A DNA stretch of 64,000 nucleotides. Source: Pseudeuparius sepicola. Its lineage: Eukaryota; Arthropoda; Insecta; Coleoptera; Anthribidae. The notes beneath the pieces were generated by a model that had not been told where the DNA came from, made no database searches, and saw nothing but the letters and a program-made list of their open reading frames with translations. The stretch lies in assembly GCA_963920635.1 (NCBI GenBank), contig OY987300.1:59620915-59684914 (forward strand), read 5' to 3'. The position numbers and the translations under genes are program-made. Shown piece by piece: positions 51,291 to 63,211 of the stretch. Position 1 is the first letter of the stretch. Each line of letters opens with the position of its first letter.

Positions 51291-52341
51291 AAACAGTATC
51301 GACAAATATTATGTATTAATTGCTAATTGCTCAGGCGAATAATGTTTTTTTTTACCTAAATACAAAACTAAAGCTAGCAAACTTACCGGCTCTATACTGG
51401 AAATCGTATTAATAAAAATAACAAGTAGACTATACATAGGTTTGTCGAAATCCTAGCTCTTTTTCCTATCAAATGGATCTGACCAGATCTTCATGTCTAA
51501 AATGCAATACATTGATTTTTAAAATAACTGTAAAAGGATCATAGGAATATTATTGCAACAAAAATTAAAATCTCCTTTATTTTATGTGTTTAGTACCAAC
51601 GAAGATGTTTACCCTGTTGCTGTTAGATATGAGTTACATAGATTGATAAAAAAAGCTTGCATCTATGTCTGTCAATGAGTTCATTTTCGTGTCTCTTTTC
51701 CATTATAATTTATTTAGGCACCCAAGTGGTACTCACCAAGGTTATGCTCTTAGTTATATTGGGTTTTAAATACAGTAGGTACATATAACATTAAAAAATG
51801 AACCAGCGCAAGGTAAAAAATAATCGAAAATCTGCCTTCAAACCTCAAAACAAACAAGGTCGTTAAACTCTGATAACTGGTGGTAATCCAACTCCAGCTT
51901 TGAGTAAATAACATTTCTTAAATGATGCTTTAGTGACTTTAAAGGACTTATAAAACATATGATGATAATCAAATCAGTGTTAGTAGAATTGTCACCGTAG
52001 GTTAATGGTACTGAAACCATTGTTGCCAAGTCATTGAAAAATAACCACTTGAATAATGTTTCGATTATTATAAAGCTCCTCGCCCAGACTAGCTGTGCCG
52101 AAGGACTCGAACCTTACACTATCAAGCAAAATACTGAGCTTTATTAAAAGCTTAGGTGAGCCTGGTATCTATTGGAGTAGGGTCACTCACAGAACATCTA
52201 CTTAGGTCACAAAGCCATTAGGGCCAAACGACCCCAAGAAAATCTACAATCTGTCAAGCACAGGGCATACTGTGACTAGTTGGAGTGGAGTCTCCTCATC
52301 CTCCAGGCACCACCTGCATTCCCGCTCCTCCTCCACCCAGA
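51291..52341. other. 3' flank of the coiled-coil gene
   Basis: Non-coding. An AATAAAAATAAC stretch at 51411 is a possible poly(A) signal. No gene recognised. Confidence 0.35.
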
Positions 52342-52678
52342 TAATAGTACAGTAAAATTGGGCCAAAACCCAAACATCCAAAAAAAAGTTCTTTCTAGCG
52401 CGAAATAATTCCATACCCTCCTCAGAGTTAGTACTAAAAAGTTACACCACCACCAGCATCGGGTTTCGGGGGGAGGGGGTGAAAAGGGCAGGAAATTCTT
52501 ATTTTTCACAGTTTTGCGTGAATATCTAGTAAACTATGAGGTTTAGCGCAAACGTCATCCTATATGCAAATGATATACATTAAATTCCGAACAAGAATTG
52601 TTATATACAGAATTATGGTAAAGTGAACGGTTTCCATGATATGGAGGGGTAAAGATTTCTTTGTTTTTATTTCACGTA

Positions 52679-54890
52679 CAGTCAAGTTTGGTTATAGCGA
52701 ACTCTGTCTATAACGAATTACCGGTTATTACGAACAAAATGAAAAGTACATCCAATTTTGTAATATATATTTCGCTCCAATATAACGAACTCGGATATAG
52801 CGAACTGGCTATAACGGCCTGTTATTTAGTGCATTTCGAACACAATAGGTCGGTTATAACGAACTATCGAGAAAAATCTACGGGACCTCCCCCCTCTTCT
52901 GCAATATCCCGAACTGCCGATCTAACCTATAGTGGCTTGTCAGTATCATACATATAATAATCGAAAGAACACGCGCACACGATTCTCGTTTACCATGGAA
53001 GAAAAAAGTAATAAGTGCCGCGCTATTAGCCTTGCTGAAAAAATTGAAATCATTTCAAAAATTCAAATTGGAGCAGCTAATGCTCAAATGTGTAGAGATT
53101 ACAAGTTATCCAAGTCAACAGTTTCAACAATTTGGGCAAATAGGGACAAATACCTGCATGTTCAACATATGAATTCCTGTACAACAAAAAAACTGCGAAT
53201 GTCCTCTAAGCCAGATTTAGACCAATCGCTTCTAAAGTGGTTTTCTTTAAAACGAAGTCAGAATGTTCCTATTTCTGGCCATATTTTACAAACTAAAGCA
53301 ACGGAATTTGGGAATATGACTATTGCTGCTAGTTCTACTTCCGAAACGAACACAGTTACGTCAGATGCAAGCTTTGTTTGTTCAAAAAGTTGGATTGATA
53401 GCTTTAAGCGCAGATACAATATCAAATCTGCAAGGATTCACGGTGAAGCAGCAGCTGTTTCACCAGAAGTTACAAAACAATGGCTTACTACTGTAATCTC
53501 AAACGAAAATACTCCGACTGTGATATCTTTAACGGCGATGAAACCGGTTTATTTTTTAAAATGACTCCTGACAAAACTCTCAAATTCAAAGGAGAACAGT
53601 GCGCTGGAGGAAAAATGCCGAAAGACAGAATTACAGTATTCGTGTGTGCCAATATGGATGGTTCTGAAAAAAGAAAACTTATTATAATTGGAAAATCGGC
53701 AAGGCCTCGATGTTTCAAGAATATCCAAAATCTGCCAGTTACATATTTTTCCAATAAGCGGGCATGGATAACTTCCGAATTCTTTGAAAAAATATTAAGA
53801 GAATGGGATGAAGAACTTTTGCGTAAAAAGAGGCGAATTTTACTCTTAGTCGATAATTGTCCTGCCCACCCGAAATTACAAAATTTAAAAAACATTGAGT
53901 TAGTGTTCTTGCCACCAAATGTTACAGCTGTCCTACAACCTATGGACCAAGGCGTCATTCGTTGCTTGAAGTCTCATTACCGACACCAACTTTTATTGAA
54001 GATTATAACAGCTTTGGACGAAAATACCGAACTGAAAATATCTTTACTGGATGCTATAATGATGTTAACGGCGGCTTGGAGAAAAGTTACTGCAAATACA
54101 ATTTCAAATTGTTATCGTCATTCAGGCTTATGTTTGGATAGTGCATCACTTGAGGAAGAAGATGAAATTCCTCTGACAGAATGGTTGAGAAGAGAAAATA
54201 TAAAAGATAGACAAGAATATAGAAATTTACAAAAATGGGCAGAAGAAAATGGAATCACTGAATTTGATGGTTACATTTTAAACGAATTTGTTACTTCTGA
54301 TGATAATTTAGTTGTTGCTGAATTTCCTAGTGACAACGAAATCATACTATCGGTAACAAATGATAGAATTAATACGGAAAATGAAACAGAAGAAGAAGAA
54401 GACCAAGATCAACAACAGGAAGTGCCTACCATAACTCAAGATTTACAACAGTAGTTGTGATAACAAAAGTGTTGAAGCTGTGGAACACATGCAAAATATT
54501 GTATTGAAAGGTAGTTTGATGAAAAGGCAGAAACAAAGTGAAATAACAGATTTTATGTAATAATACATATGTATATACATCAGAATTTTATATATATGTA
54601 CAGGGTGATCCAAACTCTCGACGCCCTGTACATATTATTTTTTGTACTTTTATAGAGTTTATTTTTGTTTGCAAAATACATATTATGTATATTACTTTGT
54701 TACATGCATATGTATGTATTTACATATTTTTATGTAAATTTTTTATAATAGACATTTTCACTTTCTTTTTGTATTTTTATTATTGATATTAAATATTTTA
54801 GATTTTTTACTAATCGGTTATAGTGAACACCCGCCTATAGCGAACAATTCACGGGTCACTTTGATGGTTCGTTATAGACGAGGTTGACTG
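52679..54890 (+). mobile_element. pogo/Tigger-type DNA transposon
   Basis: Ends CAGTCAAGTTTGGTTATAGC and the complement of GGTTGACTG, flanked by TA at 52677-52678 and 54891-54892. Inner repeats GTTATAGCGAAC recur near both ends (52690, 52800, 54830), probably transposase-binding sites. 2212 bp. Confidence 0.9.
52995..54454 (+). pseudogene. pogo/Tigger transposase with one frameshift
   Basis: The first frame (from ATG 52995) has an N-terminal CENP-B-type HTH (K-C-R-A-I-S-L-A-E-K-I-E-I-I, S-K-S-T-V-S-T-I-W) and a second DNA-binding domain (K-S-W-I-D-S-F-K-R-R-Y). The second frame (to 54454) has the DDE domain: G-D-E-T-G-L-F-F, L-L-V-D-N-C-P-A-H-P and L-Q-P-M-D-Q-G, spacing D-30-D. An acidic tail follows. 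The change of frame falls between about 53480 and 53535; everything else is open, so inactivation is recent. The spacing matches pogo-family DD29-30D enzymes. Confidence 0.88.
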
Positions 54891-55166
54891 TAGTTTTTAT
54901 TGAAAAAACTTAAAATGATTACAGTATAAATTAGTAACTGAATAATGTATGTAGAATATATATAGATATATCTACGCATATATAGATACATATTACACCC
55001 ATAGATTGTTATTTTTTGTCACAACATAACCTCATAAGTATATGACTGTAAATATGTCCAATACAAGTTAGTAGCCTTAGTTAATTGAAAAAATATTGAA
55101 AAAATGGGAGGGAAATCAAAATGATACAAAAGGTTATAAGTTTTTGGTGAATCATTAATTGCGTTA

Positions 55167-55395
55167 TCAGTCAGCACCAAATAGTTCACTCGGGCTGGTG
55201 AGAGGAAACAAATCTTCGTGTTCTTCATCCACTTGAGAATCGTCATTTAAATCGTCGTCGATGATTACAGTATCTCTATTGAGACATGCAAGTCCTAAGC
55301 AATTGCTGCACATACTTGAACAATTGAGACCACTTCTTCGACACTCGCAGTTTTGGACGCATCCATCTCTGCAGAAGCATACGATGAGGATTGTT
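55167..55395 (-). pseudogene. CXC (tesmin-like) C-terminus of a transposon protein
   Basis: Minus-strand reading shows a cysteine array (C-F-C-R-D-G-C, N-C-E-C-R-R-S-G-L-N-C, M-C-S-N-C-L-G, A-C-L-N) followed by an acidic tail and a stop at 55167-55169. This CXC-plus-acidic end occurs in arthropod transposon-encoded proteins. The upstream coding part is missing. Confidence 0.5.
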
Positions 55396-56097
55396 TAATA
55401 TATATTTTCTTGTTTTTCACATGAGCTTCCTATTCATGACTTTCTCATTTTTACAAGCTAAGGACAAATTAGATATGGGAATTATTTGACATAAAGGAAC
55501 GAATGGAAATCAGAATGCTATAAGGAATGAGGGCAAAAAGTGAGTACAAATTAACTAAGGCTACTAACTTTTATTGGACAATGGACATATTTACAGTCAT
55601 ATACTTATGAGGTTATGTTGTGACAAAAAATAACAATCTATGGGTGTAATATGTATCTATATATGCATAGATATATCTATATATATTCTACATACATTAT
55701 TCAGTTACTAATTTTACTGTAGTCATTTTAAGTTTTTTCAACAAAAACTACGTGAAATAAAAACAAAGAAATCTTTACCCCTCCATATCATGGAAACCGT
55801 TCACTTTACCGTAATTCTGCATATAACAATAATTCTTGTTCGGAATTTAATGTATATCATTTGCGTATAGGATGACGTTAGCGCTAAACCTCATAGTTTA
55901 CTAGATATTCACGCAAAACTGTGAAAAATAAGAATTTCCTGCCCTTTTCACCCCCTCCCCCCGAAACCCGACGCTGGTGGTGGTGTAACTTTTTAGTACT
56001 AACTCTTAGGAGGGTATGGAACTATTTCGCGCTAGAAAGAACTTTTTTTTGGATGTTTGGGTTTGGCCTAATTTTGTGTTAGTTTTACTGTACTATA

Positions 56098-56409
56098 AGG
56101 TGAAGGTGGTGAGTCAGACAGCAGTGCCCGGTGAGGACCCCCACCAATCCCCTCAACTCTCCTCTTGGCAGATGCAGGAGCTCCTTAGACAAGACAACCG
56201 ATGGTGCCCGAATCATGAGCCTCGGCTGCCTCATCTCCCGAGCATTGTGCCACTCACTAACACCTTCTAGTAGCAAATACAAAATAGCCGTCAAATTCAA
56301 TATCATCACGTCGCCCTTAAAAAACCAAACATAGAAATTTTCAACTCGCCAATTCTAAGAACAAAATTTCTTATAAACATGTGTCCAAAAATTCTTCGTT
56401 TTCGATATA
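56098..56409. other. Spacer between elements
   Basis: CT-rich sequence to about 56280, then a short arm (56373-56406) that pairs with 56816-56850, around the start of the next MITE. No gene. Confidence 0.35.
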
Positions 56410-56933
56410 CAGGGTGTTAATCTTTTTAAAAAAATCTCCTTTTTTATTCTTATTTTGAATTAAAATTAGTTGTTACCTCGAAACTTCTAAAATTTTGTGT
56501 TTAATTGATAACAAGATCGTGATCTTTGCCCTACACTTTTTAAATACCTGACGTTTTGCGGAAATACCATAAAATAAAATTTAAAAAATCTAATTTGCCA
56601 CGAAACGGCAATAGATACAAAAAGAAGTCATGAGACGCTTTTTGTTCAGAATTAAATGCTCCATCCAAGATTGCTTTAATTTCGTAGAGGGCCGTATTAA
56701 CTTTTTTCTTGATTTGCCTTATGACTTACCCATATCTCCGCCACTGGTTCAATCTAGGGCTTGAAAATATTAATTAATTTAAAAGACGATTTTTTAGAGA
56801 ATTTTAACACCCCAGATATCGAAAACAAAGAATTTCTGGACACATGCTTTATGAACTTATTTTCTTCGAATTGGCCGAGGATCACCACCCTAAAATATTT
56901 TAACATACTTAAGTTACACCCTGTATACTCGAC
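56410..56933. mobile_element. MITE with CAGGGTGT...ACACCCTG ends at TA
   Basis: CAGGGTGTTAA at 56410 and TTACACCCTG at 56933, flanked by TA on both sides. 524 bp, no ORF with known motifs. It belongs to the CAGGGTG-ended group common in this window (14331, 26193, 63212). Confidence 0.65.
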
Positions 56934-56945
56934 CATTGGTTGGCT

Positions 56946-58960
56946 TGTCACGTTCTAAAATTCAAAAGTATCCAATTTCTTTCCTTTAGTGTTGTTATCT
57001 TGTAATTAATATAATAAACGTATCCACCTTAAGTATTATTGTCCACTATAGCAATATATGAATGGGAATATATCTGTATGTATGCATATAAATAATATAA
57101 TGGGTACATACATTTATTTATATCTCTCTGATTATTTTAAATAGGTATATTTTTTTTTCCTCTCATACAAAATAAATTAAAATAGTTCTTAGTAATTAAA
57201 AGTGGAATATTGATTTATTACTAAATTGGTATGCTCTTAATTTAATATTCGCATTACTGCTTTACTGTATTATCTCCCTCCTAATTAGTTTAATATTCTT
57301 CTATCAGTTATCAAGGTATATTGCTGGTTGCCTTCGTTAAGTAGAATTTCATATATTTTACCCACGGTTATGTCACCTTAGGTAGCGTGGTTTATGAATT
57401 TATTTTACAAGGTACTTGTCCTGTAGAACTTATTTTTCCCGTTGCATTTTCTATTACAGAAGATTCCTTGATCTATATCTTCTACTTATTTGCCTGGCTA
57501 TTTGTTGAGTCTAAGACTCTGGTGCGGTGCATTTGTGTGCAATTTATTTCTGGTCATTCGAAGTCAAACCGCTCCGCCCGCCAGTCTACCTGCACGTTAT
57601 TCGCCGTGTTTTTTTTTTATCAACTAGAATCGGCAGTTAATTCGGTTCTTTTCGTCGTATATTTTTAAATATTATACTTTCCCCCAATTTAGCAATTTTC
57701 GGTTTTGTTCATGACTACCTTATTCTTCAGATCGTCACTAGATATTTCTACTAGCTAACTTTTGTTGTTAACGTTATTTCGATTGGAGTTGCATTGAGAA
57801 AAATTATTTAAATAATATTTATTTGGTCTCGGTAAGTTTCGAGAACGACATTAAGCACGTCGATTGATTGGGTATTCCGGAAGGGAACCTCGCCGCTCTA
57901 GATCTACAGGCCTTCTCTTCCCCCCCCCCCCTCTGGCTAAGATTATCTGCCGAAGTAACAGTAGTGGACTACCTGGCTTTGCTCTGCATATTTTCCCGTC
58001 CATAGAGTCAGTTATCCTGCTACTGATCTGTTATTTATGACCTGTTGTTGGTCGCTGGTGTGAACCTTGCCGACACGCCATCCGTCGGCTAGAGGAGAGG
58101 CACCTTCTGTCATTGGTTGAGAGGATCCAGCGCGGAAGAAATTCGAGATAAGTTTGTTCCGTGTTTGTGCCGTCTATTTGTGTAAACTAACCTTTTAATT
58201 TGTGTGTTCGCGAACCATTCATTTTATTTTGTTCTTCCTATAAGGGACAGCTCTATCCCGTCATTTTATACACGTTTGTGGTTGGTAGTTTTTTTTTTAA
58301 TTATTGTATATTGGGCCCGTAAGGCTACACCTGTATGCGCATTATGTTTAACTAAATCGCAATTATTATACTATTATACTATACAAAATATATTACATCT
58401 CGTGTAAACCGATTTGTGATCACAAGGGGGTATAATATCGCTCACATAGTGTATATTCTAGTGAAGCTTTCTTTAATTAATAATAATTATAATCAGTATA
58501 ATAATAGTTTTGGTCCTACGACTGACCCATTTTCATTGTTTACTTGATGTGTACATCAAACCCTATATTTATAATCTGCTAAATACAGAGTGTTATGGAT
58601 TGAACAGTCCCTTTTTTTGCGTTACATAATATATATATGGTTTATGTTTTTTTTTGTTCCTTCGGCGAGTGGTTGTAGTTTATTGCCGGTAGTGGTTTAC
58701 TTAACAACGGTAGATCTTCTGACTTAGATCGCTTGAGTCAGTGGCGCTAATAAAGAATCTGTAACTTTCATCGACTCCAAGACCCGAGTCTAGCTAGGGC
58801 ACCTTTGCAACGCTCCCGCAACCACTACGGGCAGTTTTCTCAAATCTACCATCATTCTAAACAGCCACAGGGGACGGAGTAAGTAACAATAATTACTATC
58901 GATTATATTAACCTTCCTTTTTTTTAAGGAAAAAATCTACCCAAATTTTAGCGTGGCAAA
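56946..58960 (+). repeat. 5' LTR, about 2.0 kb
   Basis: Starts TGTCACGTTCTAAAATTC. The end is placed just before the primer site and is approximate. A poly(A) signal AATAAAG is at 58749. Includes a pyrimidine tract (58 kb region start) and no coding sequence. Confidence 0.75.
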
Positions 58961-58962
58961 AT

Positions 58963-58981
58963 TGGCACCCTAAACGTGGGG
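58963..58981 (+). other. Primer-binding site, tRNA-Lys type
   Basis: TGGCACCCTAAACGTGGGG differs slightly from the complement of insect tRNA-Lys 3' ends (TGGCGCCCAACGTGGGG). Confidence 0.65.
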
Positions 58982-59282
58982 CCTCCCTCCTTTTTTTGAT
59001 AGTTTTTATACTAACTTGTGTTTTTTTTTGTTTGTGTGTTGTCCTCTATAACTTATGATTTGTTGAATTTTTCCTGCATTTTCATAAAATTATTTGCTGG
59101 TTTTTTATTTTTTACATTCGATTTGAGGTGTTTGTGAATTTAATAGGTACTTATCTCTCTCTCTCTCTCTCTTTCTCTCTCGGCGGTGAAATATTTAGTA
59201 TTTGTATTTTCAGAGCATAACTTTTATTTGGTATATATAATATCGTTCTTTTGCCGTTTTTAAGTTTAATATCTAATTAATT

Positions 59283-60014
59283 ATGGATTATAATGTGGTT
59301 GTCAATCATCTTATTAAGAATGAATTGCTATACGAGCTTAAGGTTCGTGGAGTAGAGGTTTCCTCCGAGAGTACCGTGGATGCGTTGCGATCATGCCTGC
59401 GTCCCTTGCTAAAGATGGAAAAAAGCGGTAATATTTCAGTTCAGATGCCTGAATATCCTTTTGAATTTGATGGGGAATATAAAATAGTTTGTGAAAAACT
59501 TGATGAGTTAAAGGGACTTATTTTTCATTTGGCAACTGTTGGAGTTAAACGTAAATTAAAATCTGCGCGTATTCAATCAAGATTAGTTCATTTGCTTAGA
59601 AGAATTGACAGAATTCCTTCGAGCAAAATTTTACCTGATAATGTAAAAAATCGCTCTGATCTTATTTCTAAAATTTTGTGTTCGATGGATGAATTGGAGA
59701 GGATTGATAGGACCGATCCGGCTGTAAGTATTCTTCTTTGCGATAAGAAGGATGGCGACGTAAATTCTTCTTCTTCTGATAGTGAAGTTGAGAACCCGGG
59801 ACCAAATCTTGAAAATAATGTTCATAATTCAACAGTCGCGCCTATCGCTCGTGCTGACTTTCACTCTGGATTTTCCTCGACACGTTCGGAACCAGTATAT
59901 AAATGGAACTTGAAATTTTCGGGTAGCGTGATGCGGGAAACGGAGTTCGGAGGGACTCGTAGGTCGACAGGGTACCTCCTTTATCTCTTCAAACTCGGCC
60001 AAGTGTCACTATGA
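59283..60014 (+). pseudogene. gag, N-terminal part only
   Basis: 243 codons. The N-terminus (M-D-Y-N-V-V-V, E-L-L-Y-E-L-K-V-R-G) is typical of insect gypsy Gag. It proceeds to K-W-N-L-K-F-S-G, where capsid normally begins, then ends in unrelated residues. No capsid core and no zinc knuckle are present, so a deletion has joined early capsid to the start of pol. Confidence 0.75.
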
Positions 60015-62963
60015 TAAAACTAAGATTTTACTAGATTATATAATAGCACATGCTCCTGATGACAAAATACCATATTTGGAGGTGAGTGTGATGGGAGTCA
60101 ATATTTTGGGACTGCTCGATTCTGGAGCTACTCATACGCTTGTTGGTTCTCCTGGATACAAGATTTTGCAGAGTTTGGGCTTTTCATTGCAAAGTCGCGT
60201 TGTTGAGTGTAAGGTCAGACTTGTTGTTCGGACATTGAAGGATGACTTGTGGCATTTTCGTGTTTCTAATGTTGTACCAGAGGTGTGTTGCCTTCAAGGT
60301 GGTTCTGAGTTGATTCCTACTCAGAAAGCTGCATTGGATGATCTCATTGAGGGAAAATTTGCACAGATGAATTCTGCCTTGGGTTGTTGTCGAACGGCAG
60401 AGCATGTAATCGAGGTCTTGCCTGGCACTCATCCTATAAAACAGAGGTATTACCCTGTATCCCCTTACAAGCAAAAAATAATTGATGATGAAATTGATAA
60501 TATGCTTCGTCTGGGTGTGATTGAGCCGTCGAAAAGTTCCTGGTCGAGTCCGGTTTGCTTAGTTAAGAAAAAGGACGACTCTTGCCGATTTTATGTTGAC
60601 TTTCGGCAGCTGAATTCTGTCACAAAGAAAGACGCATATCCCGTACCTTATATATCGTCAATTTTGGATCAGTTGAGGGATACGAAGTACCTCAGTTCGT
60701 TGGATATAAAGTCTGCTTTTTGGCAGGTTAAATTGAGCGAGGAATCAAAGGAGTTTACTGCATTTACAGTACCAGGTAGAGCCTTATATCAATTCAGTCG
60801 TATGCCTTTTGGCTTAACTAATGCTCCGGCGACTTGGCAGAGGGTTATTGATAGCGTTTTGGGAGCTGATCTTCAGCCTCCGGTTCTGGTGTACTTGGAT
60901 GACATAATTGTCGTTTCACGGGATTTTGAGTCGCATCTCAGAACACTTTCTCTTGTCTTCGATCGTCTTTTCAGTGCGGGCTTGGTGGTAAGTCACGAAA
61001 AGTGTAATTTTTGCCGTCCTCAGCTTCGTTATCTTGGATATCTTGTGGATGGGCACGGTTTAAGACCAGATCCTCAAAAGATCGAGGCAATTCTTAGCAT
61101 TCCTTCCCCTAGAAACGTTAATGAAATTCGCAGATTTCTTGGCAGTTTGAGCTACTACAGAAGATTTGTCCAACATTTTTCTACTGTAGCTGCTCCTCTG
61201 ACCAATCTTACTCAAAATAATGTTAAGTGGTGCTGGAGTGAGGAATGCGAGAAATCTTTTAAGAATTTAAAAGAACAGCTTATATCGTCCCCTATTGTAT
61301 CTTCTCCGGATTATGGTCGTACATTTATTTTACAAAGGGATGCATCCGCCTATGGAATTGGCGCCGTTTTGAGTCAGAATTTTGAGGACGGGGAAAGGGT
61401 AATTTGTTTTCTTTCGAGGTCGCTTACTCGTCAGGAACGTAACTACAGTACCACTGAACGTAAGTGTCTTGCCGTCATCTGGGCTGTCGAGAAGCTTCGC
61501 CATTACTTAGAATGTACTCATTTTAAGGTTATCACAGATCACCACTCTTTATTGTGGTTGCAACGATTGAGGGACCCACAAGGGCGTCTAGCTCGTTGGG
61601 CTCTGCGTTTGCAACCATATGATTTCGAGTTGATACATAGGAAGGGCAAGTTTTTGGTTGTGCCAGATTGCCTTTCACGTAGCGTTCCTGTGGCTGCTGA
61701 TGTAGTTGCAGCGTTTCTGAGTTGGATCATACGTTATTTTCTTCTACTCGAGATAGATGGTATATCGACTTGAGGGGTAAGATTGAGGGTGATCCCGAGA
61801 GGTTTCCTGGTTGGCGTGTCGAGAGCAATGTTATTTATAAATATGTTAAGTGTAGGGTTCCCGAATTTGCACATCCTAGTGATTACTGGAAGGTTGTGGT
61901 TCCGAAGGATATGCGCTCCAGTGTTCTACGTCGATGCCATGACGACGTGACATCTGGTCACGTAGGGGTGTTCAAGACCTTTTGGAGAATAAAATCTCTA
62001 TATTACTGGCCTCAATTACAGGCTGACGTAAAAAGGTACGTGCGATCCTGTAGGGTATGCGCTCAGTACAAACCTGAACAGAAAGCTCCAGCTGGACATA
62101 TGGGAGAGCGGCCGGAGGTGCATCAGCCTTGGCAAGTGATTTCTTTAGACTTTGTCGGACCCCTACCTCGTTCTTCTTGCGGTAATTTTTATATTTTTAT
62201 ATTAGTCGTAACTGACTTTTTCAGCAAGTATGTTGTCACTTTTCCATTGCGTGCGGCGAATGCCAGATCTCTAGTTAAATGTGTCGAAGAAGGCATTTTC
62301 TTAGTTTATGGGGCGCCACAATATCTTATGTGCGATAATGGCGTACAAATGAAATCTAAAGAGTTTAGCGCATTGTGTATTAAGTATAAGGTAAAAATTT
62401 TCTTCACTGCCAATTACTATCCTCGCGCCGATCCAACCGAACGAACAAACCGAATAATTAAAACTATGCTCAGTTCATACTTGAGAGATGGAAACCACCG
62501 GAAATAGGATGAACGTCTGTCAGCTATATCTTGCGCCATTCGAACTTACAAACATGAAACTACGGGTTATTCTCCTTATTTTATTAATCACGGTCGTGAT
62601 TTTAAGTTATATGGACAAGATTTTCTTCTTTCTCCCGAATGCGAGCGGTCAGATCTGGATTCGGATAATGCTATTCAAAAACGCGTAATTGGTTTCCAAA
62701 AATTGTATGCAAATATTAAACATCGTATAAAAAAGGGGCAAGATCAAAACCGAAAAGTATACAATTTGCGTAGACGCCCTGTACAATACACTGTTGGTCA
62801 AAAAGTATGGCGCAAAAATAAAGTGTTATCGGATAAGAAAGTCGGTTCTTGTACTTACGAACTCCAGGACGAATTGGGTAGCGCCAGGGGACTCTGGCAT
62901 GTTCAGGACTTGAAGGAGGACAATACCAACACTGATGGCCCGCTCGGACCTGATATTGAATGA
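60010..62963 (+). pseudogene. pol: protease, RT, RNase H, integrase with two lesions
   Basis: Frame 1 (to 61773): protease D-S-G-A-T-H-T-L-V-G near 60118; RT with F-R-Q-L-N, L-D-I-K-S-A-F-W-Q, F-G-L-T-N-A-P and V-Y-L-D-D-I-I-V; RNase H with D-A-S, Y-S-T-T-E-R-K-C-L-A and T-D-H-H. Frame 2 (from about 61722): integrase zinc finger (H-D-D-V, H-V-G, C-R-V-C), L-D-F-V-G-P, C-D-N-G and P-T-E-R-T-N. A TAG at 62505-62507 interrupts the integrase C-terminus, which then runs open to 62963. Catalytic residues are intact. Confidence 0.88.
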
Positions 62964-63084
62964 GCAACTTTGAATTCCTAGGCTGCTTCGTGATTGCCTT
63001 GATAACATGTGTTTTTTTTATACCGTATTTTAGTTATTTATTATTTCGTCGCAAAATTTTACTAGAAAATTTTCCTCCTCCCCG

Positions 63085-63098
63085 AGCAGAGGGAGAGT
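63085..63098 (+). other. Polypurine tract
   Basis: GAGCAGAGGGAGAG lies directly before the 3' LTR start TGTCACG at 63099. Confidence 0.65.
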
Positions 63099-63211
63099 TG
63101 TCACGTTCTAAAATTCAAAAGTATCCAATTTCTTTCCTTTAGTGTTGTTATCTTGTAATTAATATAATAAACGTATCCACCTTAAGTATTATTGTCCACT
63201 ATAGCAATATA
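63099..63211 (+). repeat. 3' LTR, first 113 bp only
   Basis: Identical to 56946-57058. It is then interrupted at TA (63210-63211) by the next element; the rest of the LTR should lie beyond the window. Confidence 0.88.

Larger units (their letters stand above)
52342..56097. mobile_element. Long-TIR DNA element, split by a pogo insertion
   Basis: The left arm is 52342-52678 plus 54893-55085, and the right arm is about 55558-56097. They pair over some 540 bp with only scattered differences, ending TAATAGTACAG / CTGTACTATAA. The centre (55086-55557) carries the end of a minus-strand protein with a CXC-type cluster. Removing the pogo element gives a continuous left arm. Without it the element is about 1.5 kb and lacks a full transposase. 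Confidence 0.75.
56946..63211 (+). mobile_element. Ty3/gypsy LTR retrotransposon, internally deleted and with cut 3' LTR
   Basis: Order: 5' LTR, lysine-tRNA-type primer site, truncated gag, protease, RT, RNase H, integrase, polypurine tract and 3' LTR. The visible 113 bp of the 3' LTR match the 5' LTR base for base, so insertion was recent, although gag is deleted and pol has a frameshift and a nonsense codon. Long LTRs and a Lys primer recall the Osvaldo/Ulysses lineages. Confidence 0.9.

Noticed and set aside
56016..56309. ORFs on both strands near the right end of the long-TIR element
   Set aside because: They overlap the TIR and a CT-rich spacer, with no motif.
62960..63142. Small hydrophobic ORF after gypsy pol as a possible env
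   Set aside because: Only 60 codons; it runs through the polypurine tract into the LTR and lacks envelope features.
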